Source: Actinomycetes bacterium (GTDB lineage Bacteria > Actinomycetota > Acidimicrobiia > Acidimicrobiales > Acidimicrobiaceae). Taken from it: a DNA stretch of 14,499 nt. How positions within the stretch are numbered: position 1 is the first letter of the stretch; each line of letters begins with the position of its first letter. The notes under the pieces are model-generated. The model was not told where the DNA came from. It did no database searches and saw only the letters and a program-made list of their open reading frames with translations. Both the position numbers and the translations under genes were made by a program. The stretch is taken from positions 82,679-97,177 of the forward strand of contig JAKAQR010000012.1 in assembly GCA_021819725.1 (NCBI GenBank), in the 5' to 3' direction. This document shows, piece after piece, positions 6,427-14,378 of the stretch.

Positions 6427-7619
6427 CAAATTGGGCACCCAGTGACCGTCAAAACCTCTACGCCATCACCGTTCGACGTGGGCGCAGGCTCAAGCGCCAA
6501 CGCCTCCTCTCGCGGCTCTCCGTCATCGTCGTCGTCGCTCTCGTCGCGGCAACTACCGCCACGATCATCACCCACCATGCGCTTCGTTCCCACCCAACGA
6601 CTCCCCCGGTGCCTGTCGAACGGACAAAACCCGCACCAGCAAAGTCGCCATCAAAGTCGCCATCAACCGCAGACGTCCCTCAACTCGTCTCCTTCCGATC
6701 ACTCCAGGGTTCCTCTATAGCACTTTCGAATGTTGACGGGACGCCCGTGACAGGAGATGGGGCGACCTGGACACTGGTCTCCACCCCTTCAGCGATCGAG
6801 CTCGTCAAGGTCTCTGGATCACCTGCTCACATCACCGGCCATATCACCATCGCTCCACGGAAGGCCGTTGGCTCAACAAACCAGATCGCTCAGCCGATCA
6901 TCAGTGGGAATACCGCCTATATCGCTTCGACGCTCGGGCTCTATCGCGTTGACTTGGCCGCCGGCCACGTGACAACGACGCTTCCCGACCATCTCGGGAC
7001 ACCACAGTCCCGCGCCATCGTCGGGGACAATCTCTGGCTGGTTGGCAACACATTGAACGCTTCGAGGCAGATCATTGCTGTCCTGCAACGGATCGATCCA
7101 AGCGATGGATCGGTCATCCAAACCTACCACTTACCAGGAGCCTGTGCGGGACCTACGCTCATCGCACAGGGATCAACCCTTTGGACTGAGACAATACCGT
7201 GCGGTGCCTCAACACATGCTCACCTCATTGGCTTCTCCACAACGAACGCCACCGTGATCGCCAACCATACCTTCCCGGTTGCGCACGAATTCCAGCTCCA
7301 AGGGCTTCACGGAGACCTCCTCTGGGGCAGCATCTATCGATCCCATCTCGACCTAGCGGCGGTGAGAGCGACGAGCGGATCCCTCGCTCATGTGTTGCAC
7401 CTCCCCTCTAGTGCCATCGGTCTTGGCGTAGCCCCCACTTCGACCAACATCTGGTCACTCGGCAACCGTGACGCCGTGCTCGTCAACCCGGCCAACGACA
7501 CCATCCTGCGTACCATCATGGCACCGAGTGGATCCCTCTTTGTCACGATGGAGCTGACCCCCCACGCCCTCTGGATCCGTGACAGCACCGGACTCCTCAA
7601 GGTCCCCGTGATCGACTGA
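6423..7619 (+). CDS. Single-pass membrane protein with an exported propeller-like domain; candidate regulator of the sigma factor
   Basis: This 398-aa protein starts at ATG 6423 (AGGAGG, 6-nt spacing). The frame is open further upstream, but that part lies over the sigma gene. Residues 1-32 are basic and probably cytoplasmic (VRRGRRLKRQRLLSR). One transmembrane helix spans about 33-50. A Pro/Ser/Lys linker (57-84) contains the 12-bp tandem repeat AAAGTCGCCATC (6641-6664), giving SPSKSPS. The rest resembles a YVTN/PQQ-type beta-propeller, with repeats such as NTAYIASTLGLYRVDLAAGHV, GDNLWLVGNT, GSTLWTETIP and TPHALWIRDSTG. Two Cys (PGACAG, TIPCGA) may form a disulfide outside the cell. The ATGA overlap with an ECF sigma factor is the usual place for an anti-sigma factor. 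However, the cytoplasmic tail is only about 30 residues and lacks the HxxxCxxC zinc anti-sigma motif, so an anti-sigma role is a proposal from context only. Confidence 0.85.
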   Translation: MTNWAPSDRQNLYAITVRRGRRLKRQRLLSRLSVIVVVALVAATTATIITHHALRSHPTTPPVPVERTKPAPAKSPSKSPSTADVPQLVSFRSLQGSSIALSNVDGTPVTGDGATWTLVSTPSAIELVKVSGSPAHITGHITIAPRKAVGSTNQIAQPIISGNTAYIASTLGLYRVDLAAGHVTTTLPDHLGTPQSRAIVGDNLWLVGNTLNASRQIIAVLQRIDPSDGSVIQTYHLPGACAGPTLIAQGSTLWTETIPCGASTHAHLIGFSTTNATVIANHTFPVAHEFQLQGLHGDLLWGSIYRSHLDLAAVRATSGSLAHVLHLPSSAIGLGVAPTSTNIWSLGNRDAVLVNPANDTILRTIMAPSGSLFVTMELTPHALWIRDSTGLLKVPVID

Positions 7620-7704
7620 AGCCAACGATCACTGGAGCCGCGTACCATCTGCCCACCGCCAGCCGACTACTGAAACCAGAACGAGGTATCGCTCCTTCGC
7701 CCGG

Positions 7705-7732
7705 TTGTAACTGCACGTGGATACGATAACCT
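7705..7732 (+). promoter_or_regulatory. possible promoter of the 7823 membrane-protein gene
   Basis: TTGTAA (7705-7710) and TAACCT (7727-7732) are separated by 16 nt. Transcription from about 7739 would include the hairpin at 7743-7759 and the short leader ORF. The boxes match the consensus only in part. Confidence 0.3.
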
Positions 7733-7742
7733 GTAGAGATAT

Positions 7743-7759
7743 AACGGCATGCGGCCGTT
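7743..7759 (+). promoter_or_regulatory. 5'-leader hairpin
   Basis: AACGGC (7743-7748) and GCCGTT (7754-7759) form a perfect 6-bp stem around the loop ATGCG. No T-run follows, so it is not an intrinsic terminator. It lies 5 nt before the AGAGGA ribosome site of the leader ORF and would be close to the 5' end of the transcript. It could stabilise the mRNA, affect initiation or serve as a DNA operator. Confidence 0.4.
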
Positions 7760-7776
7760 GGACTAGAGGATACCAG

Positions 7777-7821
7777 ATGAGCAAACGCCTACCTCACCGA
7801 TCTCTAAGCACGGAATCTTGA
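7777..7821 (+). CDS. 14-aa leader peptide, translationally coupled to the next gene
   Basis: ATG 7777 is preceded by AGAGGA (7765-7770) with a 6-nt gap, a better ribosome site than the weak CGGA before the downstream gene. The ORF encodes MSKRLPHRSLSTES and stops at TGA 7819-7821; a single base separates it from ATG 7823. Both Leu codons are CTA, which looks rare in this GC-rich DNA. The likely role is delivery of ribosomes to the membrane-protein gene (coupling), possibly with regulation by peptide or codon stalling. There is no amino-acid run of the kind seen in classical attenuators, so the peptide itself may be unimportant. Confidence 0.45.
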   Translation: MSKRLPHRSLSTES

Positions 7822-7822
7822 G

Positions 7823-8314
7823 ATGAACACCAACACCAGTCACCGAATTGGCATCGCCACCATCTGGATTGTGCTCGTCGTCTGGCTCCTGCCCATCCTG
7901 GTGGACATCGCCTTCGCGCGAGGCCTCACTGGCTGGGTTGCCTATGCGCCATTGAGTGGAAGACTCGCTCTTGTCCCCAACATCATCGCAGTCGTTACCA
8001 TGACGAAGCTGATCCTCCTAGTCCCGCTCATCGTCTTCGCACTTTGGTGGTTACGATCACGACTTGGCCGGCTCATCCTCGGATTGACCAGCGCCTTGCT
8101 CATCATCGCCACCTACCTTCTCGTCCACCTCGACCTTCTACGGCCCACGGATACACCCACCGATATCACCCAGCGACTTCGCAACGGACTGACCTTCACG
8201 CTCGCCTTCTCGAACACGTGGCTCGCTAGCGCAACGGTCATCCTGATGGGCATCGTGCTCCTTGGCATCCTGGTCCTCGCCGTTCTCCCCACACCGTTGC
8301 GCGACCGCCGATAG
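7823..8314 (+). CDS. Four-TM membrane protein, unrecognised
   Basis: This 163-aa, very hydrophobic protein has predicted transmembrane helices at about 10-32 (ATIWIVLVVWLLPILVDIA), 60-78 (KLILLVPLIVFALWW), 82-102 (GRLILGLTSALLIIATYLL) and 134-156. A polar loop lies between helices 3 and 4 (LRPTDTPTDITQRLR), and the C-terminus is basic (LRDRR). An even number of helices and the basic tail suggest both ends inside. I do not recognise a family or any catalytic motif. Its own ribosome site is weak (CGGA about 8 nt upstream), but the leader ORF ends 1 nt before its ATG, so translation probably depends on coupling. The gene is separated by 203 bp from the sigma/propeller operon and probably has its own promoter. 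Confidence 0.75.
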   Translation: MNTNTSHRIGIATIWIVLVVWLLPILVDIAFARGLTGWVAYAPLSGRLALVPNIIAVVTMTKLILLVPLIVFALWWLRSRLGRLILGLTSALLIIATYLLVHLDLLRPTDTPTDITQRLRNGLTFTLAFSNTWLASATVILMGIVLLGILVLAVLPTPLRDRR

Positions 8315-8948
8315 CTCGCACTCAGCAGAACTCATAGCAACCGGCCAAGCATACCGAATCTGGCCAAACAAATCTCCACCGCCACACCACCATCCCCTCC
8401 GATCATGGTTCGCTCGGCGCATTCCCGAGCGAAGCAGGACAACCATTGCGAGAAACTTGCCGATAGCAATGTCTTCGTTACCCGTGATCGAGCAAACCAG
8501 TGAGCGTTCATCGAGAGATAGTTGATGAACACCTGTCATCCAAACCACTAGCTGGTAGGCGTAACTGCATGACAATCCAAGGCGTTACCCCGAGCGAGAC
8601 GACTATCCAGGCCTCGGAGAAGACTCAAACGATGGAGATATTCGAGACAGCCCATCTCCATCGGACGCATCGCGCCATCCAACCCGAGGTCCCCTTGATC
8701 GGGACGTTGGTGTGCCAGTCAGAGAATGGCGGTCAAGGTACGTCTTCGAACGCCCAACGCGCCGAACAAACACGCCCCACCGGGTCGAGTTTTGTCACCG
8801 TCGGTGGATCACCATCCGCCGACGAGCTAGCCTACCTCCATGGGGGTCGGATCTCGCCTTCCAGGTCTTGGCCCATCACGACCATCTTCCACCAGGGTGC
8901 ACAGCACCTGTACCTGTGAGTCAACACGTTAGCTCAAAGCACCCGGAG
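8315..8948. other. 634-bp region with no convincing gene, between convergent genes
   Basis: This stretch lies between the 3' end of the four-TM gene and the 3' end of the TrxR gene. Frames of 60-145 codons are open on both strands, but none has a ribosome site, a hydrophobic or domain pattern, or sequence I recognise. The longest plus-strand one (GTG 8500 to 8919) is low-complexity Ser/Thr/Gln/Arg-rich protein, as expected of an out-of-frame reading. A perfect 5-bp inverted repeat, GGTGC-ACA-GCACC (8896-8908), lies on the TrxR side without a T-tract. The region may be a decayed gene, but I cannot name an ancestor. Confidence 0.6.
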
Positions 8949-10205
8949 CTAGGCGCTCACAGCATGCGTCTCGAATGCATCCAAAAAAGAACGAATCATA
9001 ATCAACGCTGCAGCACCTTCTCCAACCGCAGAGGCAATCTGCTTGGTGGAGCCAAGACGAACATCACCGGCGGCAAAGACTCCAGGCATCGAGGTCTCCA
9101 TGGCTGATCTGGTGATGACGAACCCTGCCTTATCGAGCTCAACGTGGTCACGGAGGAACTCTGAGTTGGGAGTAAGACCGATGAAGACGAAGGCTCCCGC
9201 AGCAAGAATTCGCTCCTCCCCATTGCCCTCATCGATCACCACCGCACTGAGATGGTGATCATCTCCCGCCTCGAAGGCTCGCACCTTCACCCCAGTATGT
9301 ACTGCAAACTTCGGATCGGCCGCGATACGTTCCTGCAGCAACGTCGAGGCACCGAGGCGATCGCGGGCCTCCAGAATCGTCACCTGGTCGACAAATTGTG
9401 ACAGGAAGAGTGACTCCTCGAGAGCTGAGTTACCTCCACCAATCACCACCAAGTTTTTAGCGCCACGGTAAAACGGACCATCACAGGTGGCACAAAAGTG
9501 GACTCCGGCCCCGATTAGGTCACTCTCGCCAGGGACCTCCAAACGTCGATAGGTAGATCCTGACGCGATGAGCACCGCCTTCGCACGATAGCTCTGACCA
9601 CCATCCACCGCTATCAGGAGCTCGCTGCCAGTTCGCGTAATACCAGAGACCGCCACTCCTTGAAGCATCTCAACACCGTAGCGCTTCGCATGAGCGACAT
9701 AGAGTGAAGCGAGCTCCTCTCCGCTCACACCATCAGGGAAACCTGGATAGTTATCGACCCGCTCCGTTGCACCAGCCTGCCCACCAAGCGCCCCACGATC
9801 CAAGATCAGGGTAGCAATACCTTCACGGGCGGCGTAAATACCGGCGGTGAGGCCGGTTGGCCCACCACCGATGATCACCAAATCATAGAAGCTGCGCTCG
9901 CCTTGGATCCTAAGCCCCAGCAGCTGAGCGATCTCGGCATTCGACGGTTCAATGAGCTCCTGCCCGTCAGGAAAGACGACCAACGGAATGATGAGTTTGC
10001 CCTCCGATGCATCCTCAACTCGGCGGCGACCATCCTCGTCCTCTTCGACGTTGATCGAACGAAAAGGAATGCGTTGATCCTGGAGAAATTGCTTGGTCCG
10101 CTTGCAGTCTGGACACCAGTTTGCTCCGTAAACCTCCACCATGTCAAGGTTGTGTCGTGTTGAGTCCTCCGACGCAGCGTCCACATTCTTTCCTCCGCTC
10201 TCCAT
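8949..10205 (-). CDS. Glutaredoxin-thioredoxin reductase fusion protein (FAD-dependent)
   Basis: I chose ATG 10205 because AAGGAGGT (10210-10217, minus strand) lies just before it; an upstream ATG at 10229 has no such site. The 418-aa protein has an N-terminal glutaredoxin/redoxin domain (about 20-100) with active site WCPDC (Cys31, Cys34) and the cis-Pro segment IIPLVVF. A low-molecular-weight thioredoxin reductase (about 108-418) follows: FAD motif GGGPTG from 114, the redox pair CATC (Cys239, Cys242), the second Rossmann motif GGGNSA (257-262) and the C-terminal FAD motif GVFAAGDV. Electrons should pass from pyridine nucleotide to FAD, to CATC, and then to the fused CPDC domain as built-in substrate. 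The HRRxxxR motif that binds the NADPH 2'-phosphate is here EARDRLG (E280-G286), so NADPH use is doubtful. It is the last gene on the minus strand, 211 bp after the FUSC gene. Related actinobacterial fusions are known. Confidence 0.95.
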   Translation of the reverse strand: MESGGKNVDAASEDSTRHNLDMVEVYGANWCPDCKRTKQFLQDQRIPFRSINVEEDEDGRRRVEDASEGKLIIPLVVFPDGQELIEPSNAEIAQLLGLRIQGERSFYDLVIIGGGPTGLTAGIYAAREGIATLILDRGALGGQAGATERVDNYPGFPDGVSGEELASLYVAHAKRYGVEMLQGVAVSGITRTGSELLIAVDGGQSYRAKAVLIASGSTYRRLEVPGESDLIGAGVHFCATCDGPFYRGAKNLVVIGGGNSALEESLFLSQFVDQVTILEARDRLGASTLLQERIAADPKFAVHTGVKVRAFEAGDDHHLSAVVIDEGNGEERILAAGAFVFIGLTPNSEFLRDHVELDKAGFVITRSAMETSMPGVFAAGDVRLGSTKQIASAVGEGAAALIMIRSFLDAFETHAVSA

Positions 10206-10209
10206 CGCT

Positions 10210-10217
10210 ACCTCCTT
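10210..10217 (-). promoter_or_regulatory. ribosome binding site fixing the TrxR fusion start
   Basis: On the minus strand this reads AAGGAGGT, a full anti-16S match, 4 nt before ATG 10205. It lies downstream of the alternative ATG 10229, whose eight extra codons it would overlap. Confidence 0.85.
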
Positions 10218-10416
10218 GGTGTTTACCATCTAACCCGTTGCAACGAGCACCTATTCCTCACGACCTCCACTGCCCATGCGGTACCCAATCGAGCGAGTGA
10301 CTACCTCGCACAAAACGCCCAGGCCCGAGGGTACCAGACGACACCACTATCCCAGACACCAACGCGAGAGCAAGCTAGCACCGTATCATCCCTTCGCGCA
10401 CACTGGGAGCTCGGCT

Positions 10417-12528
10417 TCACCGCATGAGCACCGCCGACCCATACTGCTCGATCAGCACATCGAGCTCTTGAAAACCACCGACGAGATCGAGAATCTGTTG
10501 ATACAGCTCAGTGGAGACCACAAGGTCCGTGGGGATAGAGGGCGGCTGCACCGTCTCCTCTGGATCAGACAGAGATCCAAAGGATGCCAGGCGGTCCGCT
10601 TGGTACGAGGAGAGAGCAACAACCGCATCGCTAAGCTCGATCATCCCGGTGAAGAACTGATGCTCATGGAGAAGTTCGGCGTTGAGCGCGAGCGCTAACA
10701 ACGCACAGAAGTTGACCTGCGAAAGGATAGCACCGGCCGTCGACACCGCCTCCTGTTGTGTGCCTGGCTCCGTAGACATACCCTCGAGCAGCGTGGCGGC
10801 GAGCTGGCGAGCCGAGCGTGCGCTGACCGAAAGCACGCGTAACTCCTCCACGCCAGCGGCGTCACTCTCGTCAACCAGCGATATGTCGAAGGCGCGTAGA
10901 ACGCCGCCGGCGTACGCTCCCTGGGTCCGTACCATCGAGGCGAGTGCCCCCGGTAAAAGCCGGCGACGCCACGTTGGCCACAGCAAAAAGACAGCGATCG
11001 CCACTACCCCTCCCAAAGCCGTCGCCACTGCACGCTCTTGGGCAGTCGTACCTACTGGTGAACCAATCATCGCAAACATCGCTACCACATCAGAGGTCAA
11101 AAAGATGCTATAGAGAAAATAGTTTGCCCGGTAAGTTGCATAGGTTCCCCACGTCAACAACACAATCACCACGATGAGGATCCCGTGGCTCGGCACTACC
11201 AGTGCCGCCAATTCTGTCACCGCAACCGCCCCAATAAGCGTTCCGCCGAGGCGAGCCAAGCCACGCTGTACCGTTCCGCTAAAATCCCCCTGGAGGACAA
11301 CGGCAGCCGTCATGGGGACCCAGTAGCCATTTCGCAGCGAGAAGGCGTGGGCAAGGTAGGTGCCAACGACAAGCACGAGAACCAAACGACCCGCATGAAA
11401 GAGCAGCTCCGAATCCGAGGTGAGGATCTTGCGAAACCCACGCAACCTGCGTCGCACCGACTCATCGAGAGCGCCTTGACCTCGATTCAACCCTGGCAAC
11501 ACCACATGCGGACTCGCATCACTGACCTGGCCCACCAAGTCCATAGCCCGCTGCAATTGGCGCGCAATCAGTCCGAGAAGAGGTTTCGAGTCATCAACAT
11601 CGGGGATCTCTAGTTGTGGCAAAGCCGCAACGAAGCTACGACGCCGACGACTCCAAAGATGCACCTTAGCACGAAGGGAGGTCGACAAACTGAGTTGATC
11701 ACCGATGACCCCTAGTATCGCGGCACTCTGGCGGAGAAACTCCACGGCCCACCGGTTCTCTTCGCCATTGCCGCGTGATTCGAAAACCAGCGCGCTCAGC
11801 GATAGACGGATGTCTTGGGCGAGCTGGAAGAGCTCCTTCAGCGCCACAATGGCCGAGGGATCGCCCAGTGGATTAGGGTCGCCCAACCAATCCGCTCCAG
11901 AGGTCAGCTGATCTGCCGGTGGCGCCGTTTGGGGCATCGATCTCGCGTAGCTGGCCAGTCGACGGTAGACCTCACCGACCGAAGCCATCTCACCATCGAG
12001 CCTTCGTGTTGGCCAGGTGAGAAGAAGGAGGATGATTTGGAAAAGGGCACCACCCAAGACCCAAAACGCCTGTACAATCGAACTCTGGACCCCCATACCG
12101 AGCGCGCTGAAGACCACTAAAACCTCTACGGCCTGCATGGCCGCCATCGACATACCTGGTCCAAAAGCGCCAGCAAGCCCGCCCAGCAAGCCCCAGATGG
12201 CCAAGACGATAAGCAAGACAACGAGGTGAGGTGCTGCGATCGCGCCGACGAAGGCGGAGATAGTCACACCGATGCTCGCGAGCAGCATATTCCGGAGTGT
12301 GCTCCGGTAGCGGCCCTCAAAGGAGACGAACCCAACGACGAGCGCACCCACAGCAGCGCTCACCCCATCGCCGACAAAGCCAGTTGCGACGCCGATAATC
12401 AACGGAGGTAGCATACCCAGTGCGCAGCGCAACCCGACAGAGACTGCCATGCCAGAACGCTCGATGCTCGCAACATCATCGAGTAGCGCGCGCCATGGTC
12501 CATTCTTCATGCGCTCTCGACTCGTCAT
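10417..12528 (-). CDS. FUSC-family integral membrane protein (putative aromatic-acid or efflux exporter)
   Basis: This 703-aa protein has the two-module layout of the FUSC/YccS family. A first block of about six transmembrane helices covers 28-172 (ALGMLPPLIIGVATGFVG, GALVVGFVSF, the GGLAGAFGPGMSMAAM region). A long soluble segment covers 180-370. A second block at 378-520 has the family hallmark FSLRNGYWVPMTAAVVLQ (396-413) and the repeat-like QRGLARLGGTLIGAV, and ends at WPTWRRRLLPG. A helical cytoplasmic tail follows. Family members are linked to export of fusaric and p-hydroxybenzoic acids or to envelope stress; the substrate here is unknown. The start is ATG 12528 with only a weak GGGAAAG about 12 nt away. 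ATG at codon 7 (12510) is possible. No HlyD-type partner gene is adjacent. The gene lies 178 bp downstream of the methyltransferase gene on the same strand. Confidence 0.9.
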   Translation of the reverse strand: MTSRERMKNGPWRALLDDVASIERSGMAVSVGLRCALGMLPPLIIGVATGFVGDGVSAAVGALVVGFVSFEGRYRSTLRNMLLASIGVTISAFVGAIAAPHLVVLLIVLAIWGLLGGLAGAFGPGMSMAAMQAVEVLVVFSALGMGVQSSIVQAFWVLGGALFQIILLLLTWPTRRLDGEMASVGEVYRRLASYARSMPQTAPPADQLTSGADWLGDPNPLGDPSAIVALKELFQLAQDIRLSLSALVFESRGNGEENRWAVEFLRQSAAILGVIGDQLSLSTSLRAKVHLWSRRRRSFVAALPQLEIPDVDDSKPLLGLIARQLQRAMDLVGQVSDASPHVVLPGLNRGQGALDESVRRRLRGFRKILTSDSELLFHAGRLVLVLVVGTYLAHAFSLRNGYWVPMTAAVVLQGDFSGTVQRGLARLGGTLIGAVAVTELAALVVPSHGILIVVIVLLTWGTYATYRANYFLYSIFLTSDVVAMFAMIGSPVGTTAQERAVATALGGVVAIAVFLLWPTWRRRLLPGALASMVRTQGAYAGGVLRAFDISLVDESDAAGVEELRVLSVSARSARQLAATLLEGMSTEPGTQQEAVSTAGAILSQVNFCALLALALNAELLHEHQFFTGMIELSDAVVALSSYQADRLASFGSLSDPEETVQPPSIPTDLVVSTELYQQILDLVGGFQELDVLIEQYGSAVLMR

Positions 12529-12594
12529 ACCAACTTTCCCATCGACGCAGCCAGACCCACCGCCACAGCTCTGGCAACCTGTAGTGTTGCAACC

Positions 12595-12622
12595 AGACTA
12601 ACGGCCAATTTTTGACCCTCAA
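12595..12622 (-). promoter_or_regulatory. possible promoter of the FUSC gene
   Basis: On the minus strand TTGAGG (12617-12622) is followed after 16 nt by TAGTCT (12595-12600). Transcription would begin near 12588, giving a leader of about 60 nt. The boxes are only moderate matches. Confidence 0.3.
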
Positions 12623-12706
12623 CAGCCCAAGCACCTACCTGTCAGAACAACTGCGCTCACTAGAGTCTCCGTGCCTCGACCGGCGAAATGATCGCGGTCA
12701 CACACC

Positions 12707-13363
12707 TCAGTTCGTAGGCAACCGCGTCATAGTCACACGAAAAAGCCTGCGCGGCAACTCACCCTCGATAAACTCGACAACCTCGTCGATACGGAACCCT
12801 TCGGCAAGGCTGGTGACGAGATCTCGATCGAAGAAATGCACGACAAAACCACCATTCTCATAGCGATTTTCGCCATGATCGACCCCGACGCCGTAATGAG
12901 CATCACCCGTGTGGCGCACCGTGTAGATCACCACCCCACCAGGTCGGAGTACTCTCGCGACCTCTCGGCTGAGTGCCACCAACTCTGCATTCGTGAGCGC
13001 CATATTAAAAAGCATGTGGGAGTAGCAGGCATCGAAGAGGGCGTCCGCAAATGGTAAGGGATCGCGTACATCGTAAAGAACGGTCTGGAGTTGTGCGCCA
13101 AAATGTGCACCTCGTGATCGGATCTCTGTCAATCCTTCCTTCACGTAATCGAGTGCGGTGACGCTAAGACCAGCCTCTAGCATCGGGATGGTATCTCGAC
13201 CCTGTCCAGCACCAAGTTCAAGCACGTTGCGAAGGCCCGAACGCGCAAAAAGCTCGATAGCATAGCCACCTGGCTCACTAGCTGACGATCCATACATCGT
13301 CGGATGTTCGCTGTAGGTCCTTTCCCAGTGCCTCTGTTGCTCCTGCCCCAGGTCTCGGTCCAT
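12707..13363 (-). CDS. Class I SAM-dependent methyltransferase
   Basis: The start is ATG 13363, with AGGAGA (13368-13373) 4 nt before it. The frame stays open further upstream to 13573, but that extension has no ribosome site and no domain. The 218-aa protein has the Rossmann methyltransferase order: an N-terminal HWERTYSEHP segment, motif I VLELGAGQGRD at 47-57 (SAM binding), the acidic end of strand 2 at ALDY (70-73), an LYDVRDPLPF motif (96-105), a CYSHMLFNMAL segment and a post-motif REVARVLRPGGVVIYTVR (134-150). The C-terminus carries HFFDRDLVTSLAEGF. The domain is of the Methyltransf_11/25 small-molecule type; I cannot infer the substrate. It is the first of three minus-strand genes and is divergent from the DUF805 gene. 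Confidence 0.93.
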   Translation of the reverse strand: MDRDLGQEQQRHWERTYSEHPTMYGSSASEPGGYAIELFARSGLRNVLELGAGQGRDTIPMLEAGLSVTALDYVKEGLTEIRSRGAHFGAQLQTVLYDVRDPLPFADALFDACYSHMLFNMALTNAELVALSREVARVLRPGGVVIYTVRHTGDAHYGVGVDHGENRYENGGFVVHFFDRDLVTSLAEGFRIDEVVEFIEGELPRRLFRVTMTRLPTN

Positions 13364-13643
13364 CTCGTCTCCTATACCAGTCCCACTGTATCGAGGCGAG
13401 TCTACCACTTCCTCGCCGCGCGGTAATTGCCGCCGATGCGTGACCGTATTGTGTCCAATCCCCTCAGGGGTCCGTGGTTCCCGGATGCAGGCTTTGTAGC
13501 AAGATGGGCGTGACATAGCTAATCGACTCGATCCAGCAGCCACACCCAACCGGTCAGAGCCCCAACAGGCCACGGCGTGATTGGAGACTGGAATGCCCGA
13601 CTACAACAGTCTGTGAGGTAGCCTATCCCGACTACGCCAGCGC
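13364..13643. other. Divergent intergenic region, no gene seen
   Basis: This spacer separates the methyltransferase and DUF805 genes and should hold both promoters. Open frames on both strands here lack ribosome sites and domains and are extensions of real genes. On the methyltransferase side, TACAGT (minus strand, about 13389-13394) fits TANNNT but has no -35. No repeat or RNA motif was recognised. Confidence 0.5.
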
Positions 13644-13649
13644 TATAAT
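13644..13649 (+). promoter_or_regulatory. perfect -10 box (TATAAT) of the DUF805 gene
   Basis: TATAAT is an exact consensus hexamer placed 29 nt before ATG 13678, so the transcript would start near 13656 and include the AGGAG ribosome site at 13667-13671. There is no clear TTGACA-like box 16-18 nt upstream, which suggests an activated or extended type of promoter. Confidence 0.55.
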
Positions 13650-13677
13650 CGCCGTAACGAGATCCGAGGAGAATCGA

Positions 13678-14154
13678 ATGGACAATCCTGAGACACCACC
13701 AACTCCTGACCATAGCAGTCAAGAATCGCATGGACTTCCAAGGTTTGAAGGATCGCCCGAGGCCAATTTGGGCTTCCAGGTTCCTTCGATCTCCTTCATG
13801 CAGGCGTATCTCAGGATGTGGCGACTCTATACCAACTTCCGCATCCGCTCGACACGAGGCGAGTACTGGAAGGCGTATCTCGTCGGCGCCGTCATTGGAT
13901 TCGTACTGTTGGCCGCCTTCATCGTAACACACAACCCTCTCTTCTTTATCCTGTATTACGTCTACGGAATCGCGCTCCTTATTCCATCTATTGGTATCAC
14001 CCTTCGGCGCCTCCATGATACCGACCACAGTGGAGGATGGATCTTTGTGGGGTTCATACCCCTCGTTGGCACCATCATTCTCCTGGTCTTTCTGACACAA
14101 CGTTCCACCCCTGGGTCCAACCGTTATGGACCGCCAGTAACCTCTCTACCATAA
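13678..14154 (+). CDS. DUF805 family membrane protein
   Basis: AGGAG (13667-13671) sits 6 nt before ATG 13678. The 158-aa protein has a hydrophilic Pro/Ser-rich N-terminus (1-35), then the DUF805 core. It includes the RSTRGEYWKAYLVG motif (57-70), hydrophobic helices at about 66-84, 88-106 and 121-140, the signature LRRLHDTDHSGGW (109-121) between helices and the closing GSNRYGPP (146-153). The family is widespread in bacterial inner membranes and has no established function. The extra N-terminal tail is longer than in minimal members. The gene stands alone, divergent from the methyltransferase. Confidence 0.92.
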   Translation: MDNPETPPTPDHSSQESHGLPRFEGSPEANLGFQVPSISFMQAYLRMWRLYTNFRIRSTRGEYWKAYLVGAVIGFVLLAAFIVTHNPLFFILYYVYGIALLIPSIGITLRRLHDTDHSGGWIFVGFIPLVGTIILLVFLTQRSTPGSNRYGPPVTSLP

Positions 14155-14201
14155 CTCCCGCCTCCCACTAGAACCGCGAGCCAAAACCAGAGCGCGCGCC
14201 A

Positions 14202-14378
14202 ATGGAGTGGCAAGCATATCGAAACTATGGTGATTCTCCACGAGACCGTAGCGGTGGAACTATCGTGGCGTTGGAATGGCCCATATCTTGGGTCATCCCC
14301 GCAGACGCCGACCTCGTCACCGCTAATCTTGTCGTTCTACCAGGGCCGTCCATCCCCGCTTTTGCTCGCTGGGTCTAG
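14202..14378 (+). CDS. Short unrecognised ORF, possibly truncated
   Basis: A 58-aa frame (MEWQAYRNYGDSPRDRSGG, later ANLVVLPGPSIPAFARWV) begins at ATG 14202 without a ribosome site. It ends at TAG 14376-14378, which is also the first triplet of the inverted repeat 14376-14399. The Val/Leu-rich second half could be real protein cut off by an inserted element, but I do not recognise it. An overlapping frame from 14227 runs to the window end and looks like a shadow. Confidence 0.25.
   Translation: MEWQAYRNYGDSPRDRSGGTIVALEWPISWVIPADADLVTANLVVLPGPSIPAFARWV

Noticed and set aside
8896..8908. Terminator hairpin GGTGC-ACA-GCACC after the TrxR gene
   Set aside because: It is a short stem with no T-tract on either strand; noted only as an inverted repeat.
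8500..8919. 139-codon plus-strand ORF in the gap
   Set aside because: It has a GTG start without a ribosome site, low-complexity composition and no recognisable motif, and overlapping frames of similar length occur on both strands.
13364..13573. N-terminal extension of the methyltransferase
   Set aside because: It has no ribosome site and no domain, and the residues are unlike the family. AGGAGA directly precedes ATG 13363.
13519..14100. 193-codon minus-strand ORF opposite the DUF805 gene
   Set aside because: It is antisense to a gene with a clear DUF805 signature, ribosome site and TATAAT box, and its sequence has no domain pattern.
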